NCBI GenBank assembly: GCA_021904315.1
Contig: CM038917.1
Span: forward strand, 10,028,041-10,092,040
DNA: 64,000 nt
Reading direction: 5' to 3'
Source: Sphagnum magellanicum
Lineage: Eukaryota > Streptophyta > Sphagnopsida > Sphagnales > Sphagnaceae
Shown in pieces: positions 49,744 through 61,015 of this stretch. The notes beneath the pieces were generated by a model. The model was not told the DNA's origin. It did no database searches and worked only from the letters and a program-made list of their open reading frames with translations. How positions within the stretch are numbered: the first letter of the stretch is position 1; each line of letters begins with the position of its first letter. Both the position numbers and the translations under genes were made by a program.

Positions 49744-52048
49744 TCAGATTTTAGGGCTGATCACTATGTTGGAAGGCACAATTCGCTTTTCATGTCCAAG
49801 CAATTGATTCAATGTCTTCCGCGCAATTGAAAGCCATTTTCGTGTCTTCTCACTATTTACAGTTTGTGGTGCTTCTGGAAACTTTGAACCCACAAAATCT
49901 TTTCTTCCTCCTGATGGGGCAATTTGCTCCACAGTAGTACCCACAACAGACAAGGATGTTTGGCCACTACCCATGTGCAACCTTTGATCCAAATCCAACG
50001 AACTCATTCGTCCAAGGGAGAATGCCCTGTTAAAAAATTGTGCACCTTTATCCTCAAAGTCATATTTGGGTTTTACACCAGGTGGCAATGGGGGCCGATC
50101 TGTAATACCAGGAAGTCGGCTTGTTGATTCACAGGATGGTTCTAGCCCCATAGTTGCTCCTATAGAGGCCATTGTTGTTGCATCCATTGGAGTATGGGGA
50201 GCCAATTTTTTTGCCACACCTGAGCTCTGAACATTCACATTCATTTGTCCAAAATCCTTTCCTGCCCTTGATGGGGATGACAATACCTCTTTCCTATTAG
50301 CACTACCACTTGAAAACCTCCTTCCATCTGTAAGGATGAAATCAGGTCTACATGGGGATATTGTTTGAAGATTTAATGGAGAGACAAAACTTTTTCGAGA
50401 ACAACTTGACATTCGGGAAACAGAAAGTCGGTCATTCAACCCAAAAAGCAATTGGGTGTTCAAGAAAAGCACATCCTTTGCTGCAAAATCACTCCACCGC
50501 TCTCGCATAAATACATCTGAGATAACTATTCGATGTGCAAATCGTCGACATGGAACAAAGGTTTTAGCCGAGTCTGTAATGCGGTCCACAAGAGGGTCAT
50601 CAAGAAGCATTCCATCCCTCCTAGTGGTGGTTTCAGGTTTCAATGGCACGACTACAGCAGCATCTGGATTCTCAGCTGGCACAATAACCTGCACAAAGTA
50701 CAAAAGAATCCCCAATATTCAAATTCAAACTTATATTCTAATAGCTTTAACCCATTTTTAAATACATAGAAAAAATAACTTAGGACAAGTGGGGGAAAAA
50801 AAGTTTTTGACCTGAATTGGGGCTTCCATTTCCTTGGAAGATAATGTTCCCAAGAGAGAAGCGTTCAAAGGTGGTGGAGCTACAATTGGTGCCAGTTCTT
50901 GTTGCAGTGCCTCTAGAGAATGGCGACTAGAAACACTCTTTTCAACTAAACTGAGATCCTCTTGTGATACACAATGTCGACAAAGCGGGCAAGTTGAGTG
51001 TGAAGCCAACCATAGATCAACACAATCTACATGAAAAGCATGTTGACATTTTGGCAATAATCGCAAGATATCATTGTCCTCAAATTGACATAAACAAACA
51101 GCACATTCCAACCCCTCCTGAAAAATCAAACAAATGATACAATAGTGTAAGTGAAAGTGTACCATCATATACCTTGCACATTTAGCCCATTTGTTAAATA
51201 GTTGGACAAATATGCAAAAACATGTTAGAGTCCCATCAAGGTTTGTGCATGACAAAATTACAAAGTAGACTAATGTCTAAGGTTTTCTAATTAGAAAGGT
51301 TCAATGACAATCTAGTTTTATCTACATGAAAATTGATTGGCACCATCATTGTATTATGTGATCTACTTAATCTAGGGATCCTCACCAAAAGTTAGCCACC
51401 CAATTGAAATTTCCAAGTGAACATATTCAGATATCATTGCGTGTGCTGACCATCTAAATCCATGTGAATTTAAATAAGTTGTTTATGGGCTTTTCATGCC
51501 AAACATGTTTGTTGGTGATTCTTATAGACTTGAAATTTAGCCACTTTAACACTATAAGTGAAAAAGAGTTTAAGAAAACAAGGTCCAGGTGAGAGATAGT
51601 TTCATACCTTAATACCTTGAAGTGATGCAAAAGTAAACATGGGTAAGGCTTCAACAAGTAGTCTGTCAACACCCGAATTAGAAAGCGGAAGAGATGCAAA
51701 ACTTAACATGGGGAACGCTTCAATAAGTAGTCGGTCAATACTTGAATAAGTACGTGGAAAAGGAGGAGTTCCACTGGGCTCTTGGGGAATTTCCCCCCCT
51801 TCTCCAACCAAGATGAACTGTTTGCAACGCTTGACATAAAGCAGGAGAAAACATGTCAATGAAAACATAGTGATCAAGACCCCAATGATGACAACAATAC
51901 TCGGTCGAAAGGATGATGATAACATAGGTGTTCCAATTAGCAGACTTTCACCCCCATTATCTGGCTGTGTGATGATGCCTAGGGGGGAGGGAGACCCCAG
52001 TGGTGCCATAGATAGAAGAAATCGAACATCCACATGTGAATTCAACAT
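49744..52048 (-). CDS. ATL-family RING-H2 E3 ubiquitin ligase
   Basis: Minus-strand exons 51608-52048, 50812-51117 and 49744-50688 give 563 residues from the first in-frame ATG of this exon. ATL proteins are membrane-anchored E3 ligases of the secretory and plasma membranes. A transmembrane helix lies at about 50-72 ([20 protein letters not shown]), followed by a basic KRCK stop-transfer. Two GLD-like segments follow (102-124 and 125-147). The RING-H2 domain is at about 151-192: CAVC, LLPKC, HAFHVDC and CPLC, with the ATL-typical Pro before the third Cys and ten residues between the last pairs. The 370-residue tail contains FMRERWSDF and KDVLFLNTQ, recalling the ATL12/ATL13 subgroup, and is Ser-rich and probably disordered. 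Most ATL genes lack introns, so two introns here are unusual. An upstream signal-peptide exon may exist at 53325-53425. Confidence 0.88.
51608..51745 (-). repeat. In-frame 69-bp tandem duplication in the ATL gene
   Basis: Units 51677-51745 (residues 102-124) and 51608-51676 (125-147) encode [19 protein letters not shown] and [19 protein letters not shown] at the same 23-residue period. The DNA is visibly similar too: both contain AGTAGTC and GGTCAATAC/TGTCAACAC-like segments, and AACATGGG. This is the GLD box region between the membrane helix and the RING. The duplication stayed in frame. Confidence 0.88.
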
Positions 52049-53324
52049 TCCTTGAGGTTGGTTGTTTAACACAAATGAAAATCCTCTTTCCCAATATCTG
52101 AGTAAACCTGAGTTGACGTTTGAGAGTTTTCAATGACAACCCTAACACTTAAATGTCAACTAATATGGAGAAACCTTTAAAATTTTCTCCTCTTCCAAAG
52201 GCTCATCACACTATTTCTACATAATGAAGGACAATGTTCAAAAGTCCATTTCATCAGATGTTAAACCACATAAACACCAATATTCTCACACCCACAATTG
52301 GGACATAGCATTGATCCGTGTGCTAGCACTTGTTGAAGCTTAGAACTGTTTCGACTTTGGAAATCCTCACATTTTTTTTTCCCCTGCAAAAATCAATCAC
52401 CATTTTCCATAAGTAGACTGTGAAACTATCCCAGACAATGGAAGGGAATTAAGAGGAAATAGAATCATTTGATTTGTTACAAGTCACCACCTTGCTAACA
52501 ATGAAGTATGGAAACTGTTCACATCAGACTCTATTTGAAATCTTTCTTTTTTTCCCTTACATACATAATATGGACTAAAAGGGAAAGTAGTTTAGAGTTT
52601 TGTTGCCACCTGTAAACTATGGTCAACCCCTAAGACATGTTATATTGAAAAGAATTATCATCAGTAACACAATTAAATGGGTGATAAATAAAATTCTAGA
52701 TATCATTATGATTTCAATGCAAAAATGTTTGCAACAATTGTTCAACATGGCAATCCCATGTTGTTGATGAACAAAACTCCAAAACAAAAAAGGAGAGTTG
52801 AAGCGTGCACAGCATTGCATCACAGCTTGGCCGCACTCCTTCAAAGGTCCCCAAAACCTTTCCTTTGCCTTAATAAATGGAAAAAAATTGCAGAATATTT
52901 TGTGAACAAATATTTAGAGAGTAAAAGAATGGGATGTCACCTGCACACACAAAATAAATAAATAAATAAAATCACAAAATCAGAGCCTTGAAATAAGCCC
53001 AAAGTTAAATGCAAACCAAGAGCTCACACCTGAAAAGCTTGCAGATAAAAAAGCTTTTGATGAAAGTCTGTTTTGCCAAGAACTCCAAAAACTCTCACAA
53101 ACCTCCACATCACAAAATCTTACATCAAGGCATGATTTACTAAAGCTTAACATTGGAAAAACCAAAGCTTGAACAAGAGAAAATATGAAACACCCAAAAA
53201 AACACAGACAAAAAAATTAAAAAATCAAACAAGCAATGCAAAGCAATACTTTTTAAGCATCCCATTGTCCAAACTCAGCAGCTTATCTAGAAGAAAGCCT
53301 TGCATTTTGCAGTGCAAGCTGTAC
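52049..53324. other. ATL upstream region or first intron
   Basis: An in-frame stop lies about 110 bp upstream of the ATL ATG, with candidate acceptors (TTTACTCAG and CAACTCAG) between them. The region is AT-rich and otherwise shows no features. It would be a 1.2-kb intron if the upstream exon is real, and 5' flank if not. Confidence 0.35.
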
Positions 53325-53425
53325 TCATAGTTTTCATAGAAATTACAAAAGCCGGCATAATTCATGAAAGTCAAAGAGAGAAGCAAGTTTAAGAAAACTT
53401 TGAAAAGTTGGGAACATTGAGACAT
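53325..53425 (-). other. Candidate signal-peptide exon of the ATL gene
   Basis: An ATG at 53423-53425 opens MSQCSQLFKVFLNLLLSLTF, a good signal-peptide profile (short polar start, Leu-rich core). Two donor/acceptor pairs join it in frame to the sequence before the ATL ATG: donor after 53325 (GA then GTACAG) with acceptor before 52097, or donor after 53347 with acceptor before 52107. Many ATL proteins have an N-terminal hydrophobic leader, which the 52048 start lacks. This is inference from phase and composition only. Confidence 0.35.
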
Positions 53426-54985
53426 AAGTACAACAATTTACATGTAAGTAGCTTGGAGAAAGGGAGGGTAGAATCTATAAGATGGAGAGAGAAAAACATA
53501 TCAAAGTGCTAACTAATCAAATGAGTGCTTAAAGCTTGTTATCACCCTCCTCAAAAGAAAGGGGGAAAACAAAGTTCAGACTGCGAAAACCTTAGTTTTG
53601 ATCTAGAATAAGTACAGCTACTACGCATCAATAATTTGGTGATTTCTAGACCATTCCAGTGCACAATACCTTTTTGTTAGTGAGTTTCTGGCCTATTAAT
53701 CTAAACACAAATACACCCATATACAACAACAATAGCAGAGACTTAGTTGCAAGTTCAGGATCCAATTGACAATCCATCACCTCAAAGCTCAGTTTACAAA
53801 CCATGAAGTACAGTTCTATGTGTCATTTCTCAGAGCCTCAGGGCACTGTAGTACCGGAATTGAAACTGGAAGTTCAAAGACCAAAACCACTCAGCTGCTG
53901 GTTTTAATAGAATTGATCAGAGTTTAAATTATCTGCCAACAATTCCCAGCATTATTTCTCGTGCAAAGGATTTACAGATGAAGTTAAAGCATGAAGAATG
54001 AGCTCATGAACTCAACCTCATGATGATAACATGCAGCTGCTAAAACATGCTCTGAACAAATCAGATTGCCACACTACTAACTTAGAAGTAGTATGATGTA
54101 TACAGAGAAGTCCTGGAGATCACTATTCTTGAGTCCTGTCTGTCTAGATAGCTAATCAAACTCAAAACACACACACACACACACATACAGAGGAAGTGCA
54201 AGAAATTAGATCATGACACACAACCCAATGCAGCAGTCTATAGACAGCTACTTCCAAACTAACTGTAGTTGCAGCGGAATGGCACATCTGAGATAGATAT
54301 TATTATTGATGAGTCACAATGTTATTCAGATCAGCGTGCTTGCCTGATTTGGTGGATGTGCAGGATTAAGGAAGCAGTTGAAGAAGCTGAAGCAGCATCA
54401 AAATACACTACTCTTTCATGCTTGACTCTGGGAAGCAGCGTCCACACTCCATCCAGCTGCAGGCACACATGAATACATTACAATCTGATGGAAGCATGCA
54501 GCTTGGATACTATTAGATCAGTAGTAGTAGTACTTTCTTATAAAATAAGCTTCAGTAGTTCAGGCTGAAGAAGTTCTAAGCTGGAGCTGCTTCCAGTGCA
54601 TGTATGCATGCCTAGCTGCCTGCCAGCCACTGTGAAGCTTGTGCTGAGAGAAGAACTTCTCTGCAGATCAAAAGCTTGAGATCTGTATAAGTGTATGTGT
54701 AGCGTAAAATCCATGCACATACATTTAAGAGTTTGTTTTTAATTGCATTGCTGTGATGTCATGAGTAGCTGCTGCTTACTCATGTGAGGGACAAGTGGGG
54801 AGGTTGTCCATAGGTGGAGCTGAAGGTCCTGACAAAAGTCTCGAAGATCTCTGTTGTTGTAGTTCCCCCCAGTAGGCCTCAGACTACAGGCTGATCTGAC
54901 AAGAAGTCTAGCAGCCAGCCAGACTTGAAAGAGCTCAGAGACTTAATTCATAACACAGTGTTCAAGCCCCTTAACATTATCTAGC
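53426..54985. other. Spacer upstream of the ATL gene
   Basis: No gene recognised. An (AC)n microsatellite lies near 54169-54185. Base composition rises to gene-like values around 54.2-54.9 kb, but no supported exon was found on either strand. Confidence 0.4.
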
Positions 54986-55346
54986 AGGAGGACGTTAAAT
55001 CAGCAGTGGGTCCTCATTGTGCACAAGTACAAAAGTATTGTCTGCTTCTTTTAATCCTGACTGCCCAGTTAAGATGTGTCTGGTCATCTTGACCAGACAT
55101 ATCTTGATGCTGCCCACACACAATTTTTTGTCTTATTTTGCACACTTTGGGCATGTAATGGACATAATATAGGAGGTATATTATGTCCATTACATGCCCA
55201 AAGTGTGCATAATACCTAGGACCCAAATTTTGTGTCGGGGCATCACCCATTTTTTTCTCAAAAAGATGTACCGAGGGCAAACAAGAGAAAAACAAGAAGC
55301 AGACAGTATTTTTAATAAGGACCCGTTGCTGATTTAATGTCCTCCT
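54986..55346. mobile_element. Foldback element 1 (MITE-like), 361 bp
   Basis: Imperfect inverted-repeat arms (54986-55171 and 55177-55346) meet at a 5-bp loop. The outer ends share AGGAGGAC(G/A)TTAAATC, AGCA, GGGTCCT and GTCTGCTTCTT. The innermost 32 bp of each arm (55140-55171 and 55177-55208) are perfectly complementary. Inside the left arm is a further hairpin (55071-55086 with 55090-55105), two 16-base arms with one mismatch pair around TCT. There is no coding sequence. Read as RNA it would form one long hairpin. Confidence 0.8.
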
Positions 55347-55383
55347 AATGTTCTAGATTCCCAGAGTTGTCAATGCAAATATG

Positions 55384-55677
55384 GCCGCAATTCTTTTTCC
55401 CTCAGTCTGCCCTTTGCCCCATTTTCTTTTGACCTTGGCAATGAGACATGTTTTGGGTTCATGTCATACATGTGTTTGGGGCATACATATTGTGGGTGCT
55501 CAGGGGTATGTAACACGGCACAACAAGACCCTTGGCACATGCTACCCAGCATGTTACATGCACCTTGATTGATACTGGTAACATCATACATGGGAGGTTA
55601 TGGGTGGTGCAAAAGACATGACAAGGTGGGGAAAAAAAACAGGGCAAAGGGCAGACTGGGAGAAAGCAAATTGCAGC
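55384..55677. mobile_element. Foldback element 2 (MITE-like), 294 bp
   Basis: The left arm begins GCCGCAATT and contains CAGTCTGCCCTTTGCCC. The right arm contains GGGCAAAGGGCAGACTGGG and ends AATTGCAGC. Complementarity continues inward with ACATG, CATGT and CATAC segments, leaving a larger, less paired centre (about 55490-55560). It lies only 37 bp from foldback 1 but has a different sequence. There is no coding sequence. Confidence 0.7.
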
Positions 55678-58130
55678 AGTAGTCTTGTACTGACTGCATT
55701 AAACAACTATGGGCACATGTAATGTAATGTTAGGGTGTGCAAGCTTTGTTTGGGTGGTAATAAGTAGAAGTTATGGCAAAGCTCTCCTGACTGACTGAAG
55801 AGAAATTTAATGGTTCTGAAAACTTTCACTCAGGTTTTGAAATTTGTTCTTCTGCTTTGATTTGAATGTAAGAACATTTATGACGTTTTCTTCTTCTGCT
55901 TTGATTTATGTAAGAAACAATTATCAGGTTTTTCTGAGTGTTTTTTTCTCTGGCAAATTTCTGGAAAAAATCGCCCGTTTTTTAATATATCACAAGATTA
56001 GGAAAGAAAACCCCCTGGTTTCATTCTTATGATTGAATATGTGCAGTCCTTTTAAAAAATTCTGGCAAAATCAAAACGAAAAATTTATTAATGGCTTTAT
56101 TTTTTGGGGGGTTAGGTTTCAATCTCCAGAAGTCAGAAATTTGAAAAAATCGGAAAATCTCTAGATTGCTATATTTAGTTCTAGTAAGTAGTGCCAGAAA
56201 TATAGAAAGAAGATCACAAATTTGTACATATAAGGTCTATAGCCAGATTTTGGCTAAACCTAGGGATGACCAGCACTTGTTCTAAAACTTCTTTTCAGGG
56301 ATTTTTTGTGGGCTAAAAATTATCCAAACTGATACATAAATCTATGCCTAGCTAAAGACCAGGGTTTTTCTTTTCCCAATTTTGTGATGTAGGTCAACAT
56401 TTTTTTTCCAAGTATTTGGGCCATTCTTTCCATGGAAAATCCTTTGTATAGGTTGAAATCATATTTTTCAGGTCGAAATTTGGCGAAATTTCGCCCCAAA
56501 AAAAACACTGCTAAAGACCTATTATAGAATGAGGAGTGTAATTACAAATATTAGCTTAAAAATTGAATGACAATTGCCAATCATAACTCTATGCTATTGA
56601 CAAATGGAGTCTATAGTCAAGTAGAACTAATGAAATCTATCATCTATTGCAAGGTGGCTATATTTGGATAGCAAACATTTAGAGTTTATTGCTAGCTTGC
56701 TTCCTTTTGATATTGACCATCACCAAGCAAGCCCTCATACAGAGGTTCATACTTCATTAGTATCATGGTCTGTGTTGGTATATGTCTCAATGATGACATT
56801 TTTAATTCATGAATATGTAACGTAGCAACCCTTTTTCACAAAGAATGTTAACGTTTCAAAAAATTATTCTTTTGCTTGCTTTGTGAAGTCTGATGTGAAA
56901 TAGTTCAAATTTTGTTTTTTAAGGTTTTTTAAGGCCACTCAGTGTAAGGGATCTTTTGTCAAATGTTTGTGTAATTTTAATATATTTAGTCAACATTAGT
57001 CTTTACAACTTGAGATGCTTCGCCAGTTTTGAACTTTATCTTATTACGTTGTAGTCAAATTTATCGAAATTATAAAAAATAGGAGCATATTTGTGCAACC
57101 TCAAAATTTTAACCTTAGCCACATATACTGCTATATTACATATATATAGTAATCATCTGGACAAAAAAATAAAAAGCTTAGGAAAATCGTGCTTCCTATA
57201 CACAATAGCCACCTAAGCGGGATTAAAAATTTGCCATAAAAACACTTATTTCTAAGCTAGTTAGCTGGTTTAACAAAATCATAGTGTGTGAGATTGTTTC
57301 TACTTTATCAGGTGTGCTGCAGTTGGCAAATGTTAGGGGAACCCTAATGTTAGGCCAACATTATGTGGAACGTTATGCCCGCCCTTTTGGCCCACCACGA
57401 TGTTCACACATGATTTTGGAAGATATTGGATGCACTTACAAGTTACAACACCCATCTATTCTCCCATTCTTCTCCCTTGAATTGTGTTTTTCCTTTTATT
57501 TGGGCAATTTTGTGGTGTCGTCCCCATGGCAATCATTTAAAGGAAGATTTAGCCAAATTTGGTGATGGAAATGTGTGAAAGCTAAAACATTTAATCATTT
57601 CAATATATATTTGGCTATGCATTAGAGACAGATATTAAATTCTGAATATTTTTATTTTTTATTGTGAAAACTCCAAAAATCACTTCGTTCTCACATTTTT
57701 CAGTTTCTTAACTCAAGTTTCGGCAAAAAAAATTGCCACTGAAGAAAAGGCTGCTGGCCTCAACTGCAAGACTCTGTGAACAGTTATTAACATGCTGTTG
57801 CAAGATTATCATCTGATTTTCTCTCTGTTTTATAAGAAAATTGGCCAAAAAAAATTGAGGTTCCATGCAACAACCCATACATGAAAACCATGGGTTTTTT
57901 TGTCAGAAAAAGCATGCAATATGAATGTACTAGAGATTGAAAAATGTTCTAAAGTAGAAGGCAGTTTGCTAAAGTTATATTTTGGAGTTGATTGGGTTTG
58001 TCCCCGCCTTCTAGATCCCAAAGGGTAGGGGTTCCACTGACACAAAGTTCCATGAATGAAGCCTCTTGTCCATCACAAGGTGATTTGTGGCAGATGAGAG
58101 CTCTTTCATCTAAGGTCCTCTTTGCATAAG
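55678..58130. other. Spacer between foldback 2 and the hAT element
   Basis: AT-rich, with no recognised host gene. It includes one copy of a dispersed 65-bp repeat (56427-56491). A plus-strand open frame near 57284-57565 has no family features. Confidence 0.4.
56427..56491 (+). repeat. Dispersed 65-bp repeat, copy 1
   Basis: Begins TTTCCATGGAAAATCC, contains TTTGTATAGGTTGAAATC and ends GAAATTTGGCGAAATTT. It is nearly identical to 62900-62964 in the same orientation. The palindrome GGCGAAATTTCGCC overlaps its right end in this copy. Confidence 0.8.
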
Positions 58131-58784
58131 GTCTTTACCAGTGTTGCCCGGATATGAAGATTTGAGGCATTTCTCAGGTTATCTATATGGAATATTTTTC
58201 AAACCTTATAACATAAGGATATGCACAATAAAAAAATTATGAATATAGTTGACTGGACGGATATGTATTTCATTTTATTTTTCATTTTGCTGGATATCCA
58301 TTTTTCAATTTTCAAACTCACACTAATCATAGGATATGTATAAAGGTAAGGAATATGTCCCGACTTTTGAAATTAATTTTTCAATCATACACCTACCCCA
58401 CTAGAGCATTAGAAAACATCTGAAAAATCAATAACTTGTGGGGGAGTTGAACCCTGGTTTTTTAAAGAACCCTACCGAATGTAGCTCAAGTTTCCTTCCC
58501 CAACCACACCCACATACACCCCACCTAACCCACAAACACACCCAACATAACAAAAGCCATCCCTATTGTTGATGAGCTCCACAAGTAACCTCCATGAATA
58601 AAGAGACCAAATTGTTACTTTAAATGAAGTGCAAAGTGCAAACTATCATTCAACTTTTGCAATCCCAAAAACAACAATAGTTTTTTAGTTCACCTTGCCA
58701 ATGCCAAATTAATCTTAATCTAGCTCCAATTTTTCAAAATAATTTTATTCCTCATCAAATCATAATTATCTTTAGCCAATACAA

Positions 58785-59620
58785 TTTTAACTTTCAGAAA
58801 GTTTGTCAAATCCTTATGTTGTGAACAATTCAGACAAGGATCATCAACCCAATTCTTCACCATGGCGATGATTTAGTTTAAATCATCCACCTACAACCTA
58901 CAACATCTCAAAGCTATCAACACTTTAATAAGACTAAACGCACATTTAGTTTCAATCTATGATCTAAAATTCCCAATATTTATTTAGCAAGGAAGCTAAC
59001 ATTTGGGAATTGGGTTTCATGAATCTACCACCAGGCTAAGGGGTTAATAGATGTAGCAAGGGATATAGATAACCTCCTAAAGAAGGATAGTTCCCCAATA
59101 ACAAATGCACTTGATGACTCTTCCATAGATGTGCCCACACCAAATATATTACTATCTTTTTCAATATAGTCATCAAATCCAACAATAGATCCAATAATTT
59201 CTACTACACATGCTTAAACAATAGGGTTTAGTACCTCAAACATAATCATTAAAAGAAGGATTATTGCATTAGTATCATACTCTACAACAAGACGAATAAA
59301 GCCCTTCGTCCCACATAGTTTTCCATAACCCTCAAAAACTTGAACGTAAGATCAAGCATAAAGGTGAGCATATTGTGCACCTGATGTGAATCATATGCTT
59401 GCAAAAATTGCAAATTTTTTTTAATGACCTTAACAACTTCTACCTGCATGTTGTTTTGAAGGATGATAAATTTAGCATCAAATGCATCAAAAACATCAAT
59501 AGTTTGTCCAACCTTAAGCTCCAAAATCAATGTCAAATTGATACAAGTATTAAGAGCATCGAATAGTAGCTAATGACTTTCTAATTGGTTCATCACATAA
59601 GCAATGATAAGACGATTCAA
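58785..59620 (-). pseudogene. hAT transposase pseudogene, C-terminal half
   Basis: Minus-strand translations in order are LQAYDSHQVHNMLTFMLDL (near 59400), VMENYVG, then in another frame EYDTNAII, then ELSFFRRLSISLATSINPL leading to WW and IHETQFPNVSFLAK (near 58985-59040), and in shifted frames the dimerisation-domain segment QIE-type, CRLQV-like, then KNWVDDPCLNCS (near 58860). This is the hAT C-terminal layout. Stops follow WW and FLAK and at least two frameshifts separate the blocks, so it is not translatable. The catalytic N-terminal half and the BED zinc finger were not recognised. Confidence 0.8.
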
Positions 59621-59689
59621 AACAGATGTGAGTGCTTCTACAATTGCCCATACTTTAGCTTTAAGAACCTTTTGCTACAAGGTAATTGT

Positions 59690-60130
59690 TTTAGTATTTA
59701 TTTTATTAATGGTTATTAGTGGTTATTTTAGATTAAATTACCATAGGCTATTAATGGCTACTGGTGGATATTAGTGGTTATTAATGGCTATCATATTAGT
59801 GGTTATTAGTGCCTATTAATGGTTATTGGTGGTTAATTTACCATAGGGTATTGGTGATTATTTTATTATAGGCCATTGATAGTTATTTCATTAGTCGCTA
59901 TTGATGGCTATTAATGGTTATTTTATTAATGGCTATTAGTGACTATTATTGGTTATTCTAGGTTATATTATGACTATTGGTGATTGTTGTATTATAAGTT
60001 TTTGTTGGTTATTCTATGTTATATTACGACTATTGGTGACTATTCTATTATAAGCTATTGTTGGATATTTTAAGTTATATTATCATAGGCTATTATAATT
60101 ATTTTATTGTATGTTATTTTAAATTATTTT
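59690..60130 (+). repeat. Degenerate minisatellite based on GGTTATTAGTGGCTATTA
   Basis: About 440 bp built from variants of GGTTATT, AGTGGCTATT and AATGGTTATT with drifting spacing and intervening TTTTATTA. It lies inside the hAT element between the transposase relic and the right end. The following 60130-60480 is AT-rich with related TTATAATA-type runs. Confidence 0.75.
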
Positions 60131-60871
60131 TCATAAGTTAATATTGGTCATTATTGGCTATTCTAGGTTATTTTACCTTAGGTCATTATATTTTATTATA
60201 GATTATCTTAAATGATTATACTTAAGATAAATAATTTTAGGTATAGCCTAAGGTTAGTTGAATAATTTAATTTAAAATAACTTAAAAACCTATAATAAAT
60301 TAGCAAAATACCTTCAAATAGAATAAGGTATAATAGTTTAGGGTATAATAATTTATAATAACTTATAATAATTTATAATAACATGGAGTATAAGTTAAAA
60401 TAATTAAGGTAGCTTAAAATAATATATCATAAAGTAGCATATATAGGGTATTTAAAACAACATAGAAATAAACTTATTTACCACATAAATTATAATAGTG
60501 AATTATGTTAACTAGTAATGAAACACATGTTTACATAGTGATGTTATAGTGAAATAACTTTAATTAGAGTGAAATCACTAAAGTGCAGTGAATTTATTTC
60601 ACCTTTAAGGTCCCATAGTGATTTAGGCTAATGAATTACACCTCACTTTTGTAGTAGTGACAGTGGGCAAACAACACACAAAATGATCTTGCCTCAAAAC
60701 ACCCATTTGTGGTGCTTGTGGCATTTGAATACAAATTGCTCATGCAAACTTTGAAGTTCAACAATTTGAACACCAAAACAGGAAACAAATGAACTGTGTT
60801 GTGTTATAGATTATGCAACATTAACTTCGAAGCAAGGTTGTAGTGGCCTTGGGTGTTGATGCAAAGTGTTT

Positions 60872-61015
60872 GTAGTTCATACCTCAAACCATGCTCACAC
60901 TTTCACCTCATAAAAAACATTGCAAGCATGATGCATTGTTGTCGTAGTTCATACCTCAAACCATGTTCACACTTTCACCTCATAAAAAACATTACAAGCA
61001 TGATGCATTGTTGAA
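60872..61015 (+). repeat. Tandem duplication, two 72-bp units
   Basis: Units 60872-60943 and 60944-61015 both start GTAGTTCATACCTCAAACCA and end ATGCATTGTT plus two or three bases. They differ at only a few positions. The duplication lies within the hAT element. Confidence 0.88.

Noticed and set aside
42768-52048. Functional cluster of the phosphatase and ubiquitin ligase genes
   Set aside because: The genes are far apart, belong to unrelated families and have no shared promoter. Neighbourhood in plant genomes is weak evidence of joint function.
57284-57565. 93-codon open frame between foldback 2 and the hAT element
   Set aside because: No domain or family likeness, and the surroundings are repeat-rich.
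60872-61015. Direct repeats considered as a CRISPR-like array
   Set aside because: Only two head-to-tail units without spacers, in a eukaryotic transposon. It is a simple tandem duplication.
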